This document shows, piece by piece, positions 54,341-64,000 of a stretch of DNA of 64,000 bases. Every line of letters starts with the position of its first letter. The stretch's first letter is position 1. The notes below the pieces were generated by a model. The model saw nothing but the letters and a program-made list of their open reading frames with translations, was not told the origin of the DNA and did no database searches. Made by a program: the position numbers and the translations under genes. This stretch comes from Cavia porcellus (Eukaryota > Chordata > Mammalia > Rodentia > Caviidae), in the NCBI RefSeq assembly GCF_034190915.1, contig NW_026947546.1, positions 2,976,001 through 3,040,000 on the forward strand, in the 5' to 3' direction.

Positions 54341-56375
54341 CTAACCTCTAACACTAACCCTAGCCCTTACCCTAACCCAAACCCCTACACAAAACCGAAA
54401 CCTAACCTTAACCCTAAACCTCACACTAACCCTAAACCTAACACTAACCCTAAACCTAACCTTAAACCTAACCCTAACCCTAACCCTAACCCTAACCCTA
54501 ACCCTAACCCTCACCCTAACCCTATCCCTCATCGCTAACCCTAACCATAACCATAACCCAAACACTAACACCAAAACCCTAACCCTAATCATAACACAAA
54601 ACCTCACCGTAACCCTAACCCTAACCCTAGCTCTAATCCTAACCTTCTAATGCTAACCCTAATCCTAACCCTAACCCTAACACCTAACCCTCACCCTAAC
54701 ACCTAACCCTAATCATAACCCTATCCCTAACCGTAACCCTAATGCTAACCCTATCCCTAACCCTAACCGTATCAATAAACTAAACCCTAGCCTTAAAACT
54801 ATCCCTAAACCTAATCCTTGAACTGAGCCTAACGCTAACACTAACTGTAAACTTAACACTAATCCATAACCATAACCCTAACCCAAAGCCTAAAATTCAC
54901 TCTAACCCTATCCCTGCTCCCTAAACCTAACCCTAACCCAAACACAAACACTAACCCCGAAACCCTAACCCTAAACCTAACCCGAACCCTCATCCTAAAC
55001 TTAACCCTAAACCTAAGCCTAAACCTAACCATAACCCTAACCGTAACCCTAAGCCTAACCCAAACCCTAAAACTAACACGAACCCAAATTCATAACCCTA
55101 AACCTAACACTAAACCTAACCCTAATCCCTAACCCTAACGATAAGCCTAAACCTAACCCTAAACCTAAACTCTATCCCTATTCGCTAACCCTAACCATAA
55201 CCAAAACCCAAACACTAACACCAAAACCCTAACCCTAATCGTAACACAAAACCTCACCGTAACCCTAACCCTAACCCTAGCTCTAATCCTAACCTTCTAA
55301 CTCTAAACCTAACCCTAATCCTAACCCGAACCCTAACACTAACTCCAACCCCTAACCCAAACGCTAAGCCCTTACCCTAACCCTAAACCTATCCCTAACC
55401 GTAAACCTAATGCTAACCCTATCCCTAACTCTAAACCTATCAATAAACCGAACCCTAGGCCTAAAACTATCCCTCACCCTAATCCTAGAAATGACCCTAA
55501 AACTAACTCTAACTGTAAACCTAACCCTAATCCATAACCCTAACCCTAACCCTAACCCTAAACCTAACCCTAACATTAATCCTAACCTTCTAACCCTAAC
55601 CCTAAGCCTAGCCCTAAACCTAATGCTAAAACTAACCCTAACCCGAATACCTAACCCTAGCCCTAATCCTAACACTAACACCTTACCCTAACCATAACCC
55701 TATCATTAAACCTAAGCAATGCTAACCTGTCACTAACCCTAACCCAGACAATAAACCTAACCCTAAACCTAAAACTATCCCTAACCCTAATCATAATACT
55801 GAGCCTAACACTAACCCTAAGCCTAACCCTAACCCTAATTTCTAACTCTAACCCTAACCAGAACAGTAGCGCTAGTCCATAACCCTAACATTAACCTTTA
55901 CAATAACCCTAACCCTAACCGTAACAATAACCCCTAAGCCTGACCCTAACCTTATCCCTAATCCCTAAGCCTAGCTCTAACAATAACAATAACACTAACA
56001 ATAACCCTAAACATAACTGTAAACCTAACACTAACCATAACCATATTCTTATCACCTAACCCATAACCCTAACCAAAACCCGAACCCTAAACCTAACACT
56101 AAACCTAATACTAACGCTGAACCTATCAGTATTCGGAAGCCTAACCCTGACACTATCCCTAACACCTAACCCCTTAACCTAACCCTAACCTGCCCCTAAC
56201 CCTAACCTTAAATGTAGCCGTAAACCTAATGCTAAACCTAACCCTAACCGCAACCGTTACCCTAACCATTACCCTAACACTAACACTAATCCTAAACTCT
56301 AACCCTAACACTTACCCTAACCCTAACCCTAAACTGTAAAACCAAACCCTAACCCTAACACAAACCCTAACCCAA
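51282..56375 (+). repeat. Duplicate D of 39,155-44,250, ~5.1 kb
   Basis: Matching landmarks keep offsets of 12,116-12,129 throughout: S tags 39,248/51,371 and 39,915/52,037, gamma K 40,639/52,761, T 41,516/53,638, S tags 42,605/54,733, delta K 43,914/56,042. The segment crosses the copy B/copy C boundary, so it was copied after B and C were already adjacent. Rare variants such as ggtttaac-free T, cctaagcaatgctaacc and gtagcgctagtcc are shared. The right end is in N, where 44,262 continues acccacatcc but 56,390 continues acttaatcc. Confidence 0.9.
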
Positions 56376-57655
56376 AATCGAAACCTAACCCTAACTTAAT
56401 CCTAACCCTAACCCTAACCCTATCCCTAACCCATAACAATTACCCTAACCCTAACCCTAACCCTAACCCTAACACTAACTTCTAACCTTAACCCTAACCC
56501 TAATCATAACACTAAGACTAAATCTCACCCTAAACTCTAACACTAACCCTAAACGTAAACCTAACCCTAAACCTAAACCATATCATAACCCTAAACCTAA
56601 CACTAAACCTAACCCAAAACCTATCCCTAACACTTAACCTAATGCTAAAACCTAACCCTAACCCTAACACTAAGCCTAACTCTAAAACTAACCATAAGCC
56701 TAACCTTAACCTTAACCCTAACCCCAACCCTATCCCTAAACCTGAACCTAAACCTAACCCTAATCTAACCCTAACCCTAACCATAACCCTAACCCTTCCC
56801 CTTACCCTAAACTCTAACCCTAACGCTAACCCTAACCCTAATCTCTAACTCTAAACGCTAACAATAAACCTAACCCTAAACCGAACCATAAACCTAAACC
56901 TAACCTTAACCCTAACCATAACGCTAACCCTAACCGTAACCCTGGTTTTAACCCTAAGCAGAATACTAACACTAATCCATAACCCTAACCTTAACCCTTA
57001 CCATAACCCTAACACTAAATGTAAAACTAGCCCCTAACCATAAAACTAGCCCTATCCGTAATCCCTAATCCTAATCCTAACCCTAACACTAAAACTAGCC
57101 ATAACCCTAAATGAAACACCAACACTAAACGTAACCCTAAACATAACCTTAACCATATCCTTAACACCTAACCCCTAACCCTAACCCAAACCCTAAACCT
57201 AACCATAACCCTAACACTAGCATTAATGCTAACCCTAAACCCTAACCATAACCCTCACCCTAACGCTAACCCAATACCTACCTCTAATCCCTATCCTAAA
57301 CCTAACCCTAACCCTAAACCTAACCCTAAACCGAACACTAACCGTAACCCTAAACATAACCTTAACCCTAACCTCCCTACCTATAACCATAACCCTAAAC
57401 CAAATTCTAACACTAACCCTAACTTTAACACTTAACCCTAAACCTTAACCCTAATGCTAACCCTAACCCTAACATCTAACACTAAATCTATCCCTAAACA
57501 AGCCTAATCATAACCATAACCATAACACTCTAAAACTAAACCATACCGAAACCCTAACCCTATCAATAACACTAACCCTAGCCCTAACCCTAACTTCTAA
57601 CTCCAACCCTAACCCTTACACTATCCCTAACACTAAACCTAGCCCTAACTGAAAC
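54341..57655 (+). repeat. HOR unit 14a (delta type, two S, next H lost)
   Basis: S tags near 54,733 and 55,402, shortened P (55,715-55,750) and delta K (56,042) repeat unit 11. From N near 56,390 it changes to the sequence type of 59,050 onward: acccataacaattaccc, then cacttaacctaatgc in F. T near 56,944 reads ctggttttaacc and E includes caataccta. The unit stops short: after actgaaaccctaacc the next H is missing. Confidence 0.82.
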
Positions 57656-57675
57656 CCTAACCCTAACCCTAACCC
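57650..57675 (+). other. Deletion join E to S, H module lost
   Basis: At the matching place in the next unit (60,325-60,345) E leads to aaagctaacctctaacc and H. Here E runs through three plain hexamers into ctatccctaaccgtaaacc, the entry of S. H, the atcgctaacc tail and gctctaatcc are absent. The join falls in perfect hexamers, like the joins near 10,600 and 11,140. Confidence 0.82.
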
Positions 57676-60343
57676 TATCCCTAACCGTAAACCTAATACT
57701 AACCCTATCCCTAACCCTAAACCTATCAATAAACCGAACCCTAGCCCTAAAACTATCCCTATCCCTAATCCTAGAACTGAGCCTAAAACTAACTCTAACT
57801 GTAAACCTAAACCTAATCCATAACCCTAACCCTAACCCTACCCCTAAACTCACTCTAACCCTATCCCTAATCCCTAACCCTAACCCTAACCCCAACCCAA
57901 ACACTAACCCCGAAACCCTAACCCTAAACCTAATCCTAACATTAATCCTAACTTTCTAACCCTAACCCTAAACCTAAGCCCTAACCCTAACCCTAACCCT
58001 ATCCCTAAAGGTAAACGTTATGCTAACCCTATCCCTAACTCTAAATCTATCAATAAACCGAACACTAGCCCTAAAACTATCCCTAACCCTAATCCTAGAA
58101 CTGAGCCTAAAACTAACTCTAACTGTAAACCTAACCCTAATCCATAACCCTAACCCTAACCCTACCCCTAAACTCACTCTAACCCTATCCCTAATCCCTA
58201 ACCCTAACCCTAACCCTAACCCAAACACTAATCCCGAAACCCTAACCCTAAACCTAACCCTAACATTAATCCTAACCTTCTAAACCTAACCCTAACCCTA
58301 GCCCTAACCCTAACGCTAAAACTAACTTTAACCCGAAACCCTAACCCTAACCCTAAGACTAACACTAACACCTAACCCTAACCATAACCCTATCATTAAA
58401 CCTAAAGCTAATGCTAACCCTGTCCATAACCCTAACCCAGACAGTAAACCTCACCCTAAACCTAAAACTATCCCTAACCCTAATCATAATACTGAGCCTA
58501 ACACTAACCCTAAGCCTAACCCTAACCCTAATTTCTAACTCTAACCCTAACCAGAACAGTAACCCTAGTCCATAACCCTAACATTATCCTTTACAATAAC
58601 CCTAACCCTAACCGTAACACTAACCCCTAAGCCTGACCCTGACCTTATCCCTAATCCCTAAGCCTAGCTCTAACAATAACACTAAACCTAACCATAACCC
58701 TAAACATAACTGTGAACCTAACCCTAACCATAACCATATTCTTATCACCTAACCCATAACCCTAAACAAAACCCGAACCCTAAACCTAACCCTAAACCTA
58801 ATAGTAACCCTGAACCTATCAGTCTTCTGAAGCCTAACCCTGACCCTATCCCTAACACCTATCCCCTAAACCTAACCTTAATCTGCCCCTAACCCTAACC
58901 TTAAATGTAACCGTAAACCTAACCCTAACTCTAACCCTAACCCTAACCATTACCCTACCACTAACACTAATCCTAAACTCTAACCCTAACACTTACCCTA
59001 ACCCTAAAATGTAAAACCAAACCCTAACCCTAACACAAACCCTAAACCAAAATCTAAACCTAACCCTAACTTAATCCTAACCCTAACCCTAACCCTATCC
59101 CTAACCCATAACAATTACCCTAACCCTAACCGTAACCCTAACCCTAACACTAACTTCTAACCTTAACCCTAACACTAATCATAACCCTAAGACTAAATCT
59201 CACCCTAAACTCTAACACTAACCCTAAACGTAAACCTAACCCTAAACCTAAACCATATCATAACCCTAAACCTAACACTAAACCTAACCCAAAACCTAAC
59301 CCTAACACTTAACCTAATGCTAAAACCTAACCCTAACCCTAACACTAAGCCTAACTCTAAAACTAACCATAAGCCTAACCTTTACCTTAACCCTAACCCC
59401 AACCCTATCCCTAAACCTGACCCTAAACCTAACCCTAATCTAACCCTAACCCTAACCATAACCCTAACCCTTACCCTTACCCTAAACTCTAACCCTAACG
59501 CTAACCCTAACCCTAAACTCTAACTCTAAAGGCTAACAATAAACCTAACCCTAAACCGAACCATAAACCTAAACCTAACCTTAACCATAACCATAACGGT
59601 AACCCTACCCGTAACCCTGGTTTTAACCCTAAGCAGAATACTAACACTAATCCATAACCCTAACCTTAACCCTTACCATAACCCTAACACTAAATGTAAA
59701 ACGAGCCCCTAACCCTAACACTAGCCCTATCCGTAATCCCTAATCCTAATCCTAACCCTAACACTAAAACTAGCCATAACCCTAAATGAAACACCAACAC
59801 TAAACGTAACCCTAAACATAACCTTAACCATATCCTTAACACCTAACCTCTAACCCTAACCCAAAACCTAAACCTAACCATAACCCTAACACTAGCATTA
59901 ATGCTAACCCTAAACCCTAACCATAACCCTCACCCTAACGCTAACTCAATACCTACCTCTAATCCCTATCCTAAACCTAACCCTAACCCTAAACCTAACC
60001 CTAAACCGAACACTAACAGTAACCCTAAACATAACCTTAACCCTAACCTCCCTACCTATAACCATAACCCTAAACCAAATTTAACACTAACCCTAACTTT
60101 AACACTTAACCCTAAACCTTAACCCTAACGCTAACCCTAACCCTAACATCTAACACTAAACCTATCCCTAAACAAAGCCTAATCATAACCATAACCATAA
60201 CACTCTAAAACTAAACCATACCGAAACCCTAACCCTATCAATAACACTAACCCTAGCCCTAACCCTAACTTCTAACTCCAACCCTAACCCTTACACTATT
60301 CCTAACACTAAACCTAGCCCTAACTGAAACCCTAACCCTAAAG
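57656..60343 (+). repeat. HOR unit 14b (beta-like, headless)
   Basis: Two S tags stand only 324 bp apart (about 57,686, variant aatactaacc; and 58,010, variant gtaaacgttatgctaacc). P is near 58,437, K at 58,735, V with cttctgaag but followed by accctgaccc, N near 59,007, F near 59,248, T near 59,628 (ctggttttaacc), then E. From 59,080 to 60,330 it matches 56,400-57,650 at a constant offset of 2,675. From 58,020 it matches the next unit at about 3,360. Confidence 0.85.
57680..58290 (+). repeat. Two half-length S copies, 324 bp apart
   Basis: Each copy runs from the S tag through gaactgagcc, atccataaccctaac, ccctaccccta and ccccgaaaccc/tcccgaaaccc to aacattaatcctaac plus ttctaacc. Each is then followed by the next S or by P, without the acacaaattcataac half. 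This is the clearest view of the smaller building block of S, about 324 bp or 54 hexamers. Confidence 0.82.
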
Positions 60344-63300
60344 CTAACCTCTAACCCTAACCCTAGCCCTTACCCTAAACCAAACCCCTACGCAAAACCT
60401 AACCCTAACCCTAACCCTAAACCTCACACTAACCCTAAAGCTAACCCTAACCCTAAACCTAACCTTAACCCTAAACCTAACCCTAACCCTAACCCTAACA
60501 CTCACCCTAACCCTATCCCTAATCGCTAACCTTAACCATAACCATAACCCAAACACTAACACCAAAACCCTAACCCTAATCATAACACAAAACCTCACCT
60601 TAACCCTAACCCTAACCCTAGCTCTATTCCTAACCTTCTATCCCTGAACCTAACCCTAATCCTAACCCTAAAGCTAACATCTAACCCTAACCCTAACACC
60701 TAACCCTAACCCTAACCCTATCCCTAACCGTAAACCTAATGCTAACCCTATCCCTAAGCCTAGCCCTATCAATAAACTAAACCCTAGACCTAAAACTATC
60801 CCTAAACCTAATCCTAGAACTGAGCCTAACGCTAACTCTAACTGTAAACTTAACACTAATCCATGACCATAACCCTAACCAAAAACCTAAAACTCACTCT
60901 AACCCTATCCCTAATCCCTAACCCTAACCCGAACCGTAACCCAAACACTAACCCCGAAACCCTAACCCTAAACCTAACCCGAACCCTAATACTAAACTTA
61001 ACCCTAAACATAACCCTAAACCTAACCATAAACCTAACCATAACCCTAAGCCTAACCTTAACCCTAAAACTAACACGAACCCAAATTCATAACCCTAAAC
61101 CTAACTCTAAACCTAACCCTAATCCCTAACCCTAACGATAAGCCTAAACCTAACCCTAATCCTAAACCCTATCCCTAATCGCTAACCCTAACTATAACCA
61201 TAACCCAAACACTAACACCAAAACACTAACCCTAATCATAACACAACCCTAGCTCTAATCCTAACCTCCTAACTCTAACCCTAACCCTAATCCTAACCCA
61301 AACCCTAACACTAACACCTACCCCTAACCCTAACCCTAACCCCTAACCCTAACCCTAACCCTATCCCTAACCGTAAACCTAATGTTAACCCTATCCCTAA
61401 ACCTAAACCTATCAATAAACCGAACCCTAGCCCTAACACTATCCCTAACCCTAATCCTAGAACTGAGCCAAAAACTAACTCTAACTGTAAACCTAACCCT
61501 AATCCATAACCCTAACCCTAACCCTACCCCTAAACTCACTCTGACCCTATCCCTAATCCCTAACCCTAACCCTAACCCTAACCCAAACACTAACCCCGAA
61601 ACCCTAACCCTAAACCTAACCCTAACATTAATCCTAACCTTCCTACCCTAACCCTAACACTAGCCCTAACCCTAACGCTAAAACTAACCCTAACAAGAAA
61701 CCCTAACCCTAACCCTAAGACTAACACTAACACCTAACCCTAACCATAACCCTATCATTAAACCTAAAGCTAATGCTAACCCTGTCCCTAACCCTAACCC
61801 AGACAATAAACCTTACCCTAAACCTAAAACTATCCCTAACCCTAATCATAATACTGAGCCTAACACTAACCCTAAGCCTAACCCTAACCCTAATTTCTAA
61901 CTCTAAGCCTAACCAGAACAGTAACCCTAGTCCATAACCCTAACATTAACCTTTACAATAACCCTAACCCTAACCGTAACACTAACCCCTAAGCTTGACC
62001 CTAACCTTATCCCTAATCCCTAAGCCTAGCTCTAACAATAACACTAACCCTAACCATAACCCTAAATATAACTGTAAACCTAACACTAACCATAACCATA
62101 TTCTTATCACCTAACCCATAACAATAAACAAAACCCGAACCCTAAACCTAACCCTAAACCTAATAGTAACCCTGAACCTATCAGTCTTCTGAAGCCTAAC
62201 CCGGACCCTGTCCCTAATACCTAAACCCTAAACCTAACCCTAACCTGCCCCTAACCCTAACCTTAAACGTAACCGTAAACCTAACCCTAACCCTAACCCT
62301 AACCCTAACCCTAACCCTAACCATTACCCTAACACTAACACTAATCCTAAACTCTAACACTAACACTTACTCTAACCCTAACCCTCAACTGTAAAACCAA
62401 ACCCTAACCCTAACACAAACCCTAACCCAAAATCTAAACCTAACCCTAACTTAATCCTAACCCTAACCCTAACCCTAACCCATAACAATTACCCTAACCC
62501 TAACCGTAACCCTAACCCTAACACTAACTTCTAACCTTAACCTTAACCCTAATCATAAACCTAAGACTAAATCTCACCCTAAACTCTAACACTAACCCTA
62601 AACGTAACCCTAACCCTAAACCTAAACCATATCATAACCCTAAACCTAACACTAAACCTAACCCAAAACCTAACCCTAACACTAAACCTAATCCTAAAAC
62701 CTAACCCTAACCCTAACACTATGCCTAACTCTAAAACTAACCATAAGCCTAACATTAACCTTAACCCTAACCCCAACCCTATCCCTAAACCTGACCCTAA
62801 ACCTAACCCTAATCTAACCCTAACCCTAACCATAACCCTAACCCTTCCCCTTACCCTAAACTCTAACCCTAACGCTAACTCTAACACTAATCTCTAACTC
62901 TAAATGCTAACAATAAACCTAACCCTAAACCGAACCCTAAACCTAAACCTAACCTTAAACATAACCATAACGCTAACACTAACCGTATCCCTAGGTTTAA
63001 CCCGAAGGCGAATACTAACACTAATCCATAACCCTAACCTTAACCCTTACCATAACCCTAACACTAAATGTAAAACTAGCCCCTAACCCTAACCCTAACC
63101 CTATCCGTAATCCCTAACCCTAATCCTAACCCTAACACTAAAACTAGCCATAACCCTAAATGTAACACCAACACTAAACGTAACCATAAACATAACCTTA
63201 ACCATATCCTTAACACCTAACCCCTAACCCTAACCCAAACCCTAAACCTCACCATAACCCTAACACTAACACTCATGCTAAACCTAAACCCTAACCATAA

Positions 63301-63707
63301 CCCTCACCCTAACGCAAACCCAAAACCTACCTCTAATCCCTATCCTAAACCTAACCCTAACCCTAAACCTAACACTAAACCGAACAGTAACCGTAACCCT
63401 AAACATAACCTTAACCCTAAACCTCCCTAACTATAACCATAACCCTAAACCAAAGTCTAACACTAACCCTAACTTTAACACTTAACCCTAAACCTTAAAC
63501 CTAACCCTGACATCTAACACTAAACCTATCCCTAAACAAAGCCTAACCATATCACTAACCTTAACACTCAAAAACTAACCCATACCGAAACCCTAACCCT
63601 ATCAATAACACTAACCCTAGCCCTAACCCTAACTTCTAACTCTAACCCAAACCCTTACACTATCCCTAACACTGAACCTAACCCTAACTGAAACCCTAAC
63701 ACTAAAG
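60344..63707 (+). repeat. HOR unit 15 (beta type, standard two-S unit)
   Basis: This is the best reference unit, at 3,364 bp. H is at the start; S tags lie near 60,729 and 61,373 (variant aatgttaacc); P at 61,797; Q at 61,912; K at 62,097; V near 62,177 with cttctgaag and acccggaccc. N is at 62,389, F at 62,626 and L near 62,890. T is near 62,992 with the unusual cctaggtttaacccgaag, and E follows from about 63,270. Near 61,240 about 30 bp is missing between cataacaca and accctagctc. The next H begins at 63,708. Confidence 0.88.
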
Positions 63708-64000
63708 CTAACCTCTAACCCTACCCCTAGCCCTTACCCTAACCCAAACCCCTATGCAAAACCTAACCCTAACCCTAACCCTAAACCTCACACTAACCCT
63801 AAACCTAACCCTAACCCTAAACCTAACATTAACCCTAACCCTAACCCTAACCCTAACCCTAACACTCACCCTAACCCTATCCCTAATCGCTAACCCTAAC
63901 CATAACCATAACCCAACCACTAACACCAAAACCCTAAGCCTAATCATAACACAAAACCTCACCGTAACCCTAACCCTAAACCTAGCTCTAATCCTAACCT
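63708..64000 (+). repeat. Partial HOR unit 16 (H and entry of S)
   Basis: The H module is complete (tagcccttacc, ctatgcaaaacc, five perfect hexamers near 63,834, atcgctaacc, aacctcacc). The window ends in gctctaatcctaacct, just before the first S tag, so the array continues to the right. Confidence 0.87.

Larger units (their letters stand above)
2185..62111 (+). repeat. Conserved K motif family, 20 copies
   Basis: The 15-mer catattcttatcacc is present at 2185, 7816, 10191, 13073, 17110, 21036, 24419, 26944, 27626, 32605, 35099, 35781, 40639, 43914, 44596, 49389, 52761, 56042, 58735 and 62097. I saw no change inside the 15-mer in any copy; flanks vary (acctaaccc or acctcaccc after it, aaccat or aagcat before it). 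It is T-rich and cannot be derived from CCCTAA by one or two changes per hexamer. This makes it the best anchor for counting repeats. Its origin and any function are unknown. Confidence 0.9.
3421..63003 (+). repeat. T motif family, 16 copies with lineage-specific variants
   Basis: gttttaacc followed by a gaatac-type block and aaatgtaaaac occurs near 3421, 8691, 13937, 17974, 21882, 25318, 28527, 33482, 36675, 41516, 45491, 50265, 53638, 56944, 59628 and 62992. Variants sort the units: tagttttaacccta (left third), cttgttttaaccctaagcag (25,318; 28,527; 36,675), tagttttaaccttaag (33,482; 41,516; 50,265; 53,638), ctggttttaacc (45,491; 56,944; 59,628) and taggtttaaccc (62,992). The count is lower than for K because P-to-N segments were doubled without T. 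Confidence 0.82.
1..64000 (+). repeat. Degenerate telomeric (CCCTAA)n satellite array, whole window
   Basis: Almost every position can be assigned to a CCCTAA unit or a one- or two-base variant of it (ACCTAA, CACTAA, CCATAA, CGCTAA, CCGTAA, CTCTAA, CCTTAA, CCCTAG), with occasional 5- and 7-base units that shift register. The C-rich strand is always the plus strand, and no TTAGGG run was seen on it, so there is no inversion. Variants are not random: the same ones recur in the same order every few kilobases, so this is a satellite with higher-order repeats and not a freshly telomerase-made tract. Neither edge reaches unique sequence. It may be subtelomeric or an interstitial telomeric block. 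Intact TTAGGGTTAG sites, the core known to be bound by TRF- and POT1-type proteins in vertebrates, are abundant, so binding is plausible but inferred. Confidence 0.97.

Noticed and set aside
1..64000. Several dozen open reading frames of 60-189 codons on both strands
   Set aside because: All consist of Leu-Thr, Asn-Pro, Val-Arg or Gly-Leu repeats, the direct translation of a hexamer in its open frames. Starts and stops fall at variant hexamers or register shifts. They have no domain and recur with every HOR.
1..64000. CRISPR array
   Set aside because: Repeats are contiguous and spacers are absent; the spacing and variation are those of a degenerate satellite.
1..64000. tRNA, rRNA or other structured RNA genes
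   Set aside because: The plus strand is nearly free of G outside variant hexamers, so stem-rich RNAs cannot be formed; no tRNA boxes or rRNA landmarks were seen.
1..64000. Random sequencing error as the source of the degeneracy
   Set aside because: The same variants recur in the same order in up to 20 repeats kilobases apart, and the 8 kb copies agree at almost all sites. Errors would not be shared. Assembly-level duplication is a separate issue and stays open.
1..64000. Alpha-satellite or another known centromeric family
   Set aside because: There is no 171 bp or other AT-rich monomer; all levels resolve to CCCTAA variants.

Overview
No gene, RNA gene, mobile element or CRISPR array is visible in this window. 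All 64 kb is a degenerate array of the telomeric hexamer CCCTAA (TTAGGG on the minus strand). It runs head-to-tail in one orientation and enters and leaves the window without a flank, so the array is longer than 64 kb. TTAGGG telomeres occur in vertebrates, many other animals, many fungi, some protists and a few plants. The window therefore points to a eukaryotic subtelomeric or interstitial telomeric block, and nothing here narrows the species. It is not a chromosome tip: the longest perfect run I found is 8 hexamers. If a true end lies nearby, the orientation places it to the left.

The array is organised as a satellite with nested repeat levels: (1) the hexamer; (2) a block of about 330-400 bp; (3) a subrepeat of about 660 bp, called S; (4) a higher-order repeat (HOR) of about 3.36 kb; (5) a super-repeat of 8.0-8.7 kb made of HOR subtypes. 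In one HOR the modules run H - S(n) - P - Q - K - V - N - F - L - T - E. Each has a non-telomeric tag. H: tagcccttacc. S: gtaaacctaatgctaacc. P: acccagacaataaacc. Q: accagaacagtaaccc. K: catattcttatcacc. V: cctatcagt plus a variable tail. N: ctgtaaaaccaaacc. F: accatatcataaccc. L: cgctaacaataaacc. T: gttttaacc, then aaatgtaaaactagcccc. E: ctctaatccctatcctaaac, then aaacaaagcc. The cleanest two-S unit is 60344-63707. Other units are longer or shorter through extra or missing S copies, partial repeats and chimeric joins. Unit limits are set at the start of H and are good to about 10-20 bp.

Layout: 1-24,000 holds older, more diverged HORs that share the V tag cttccgaag (type alpha), with several chimeric joins and two AAACT microsatellites. 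From 24 kb the V and K tags split into beta (cttctgaag), gamma (tatccaaag) and delta (tattcggaag). They then repeat in fixed order as delta-beta-gamma three times (about 25,825-33,980, 33,980-42,014 and 42,015-50,760). The first two copies are almost identical. A hybrid HOR follows, then a 5.1 kb duplicate of the second/third copy boundary (51,28x-56,37x), then a 3.36 kb HOR run to the end.

The open frames are by-products of the hexamer being two codons long: Leu-Thr and Pro-Asn on the plus strand, Val-Arg and Gly-Leu on the minus strand. I annotate none as a gene. The notable content is the evolutionary record: unequal exchange, microhomology joins, hexamer gain and loss, and an apparent excess of C-to-A changes. 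All comparisons were made by eye; counts and identities are approximate.
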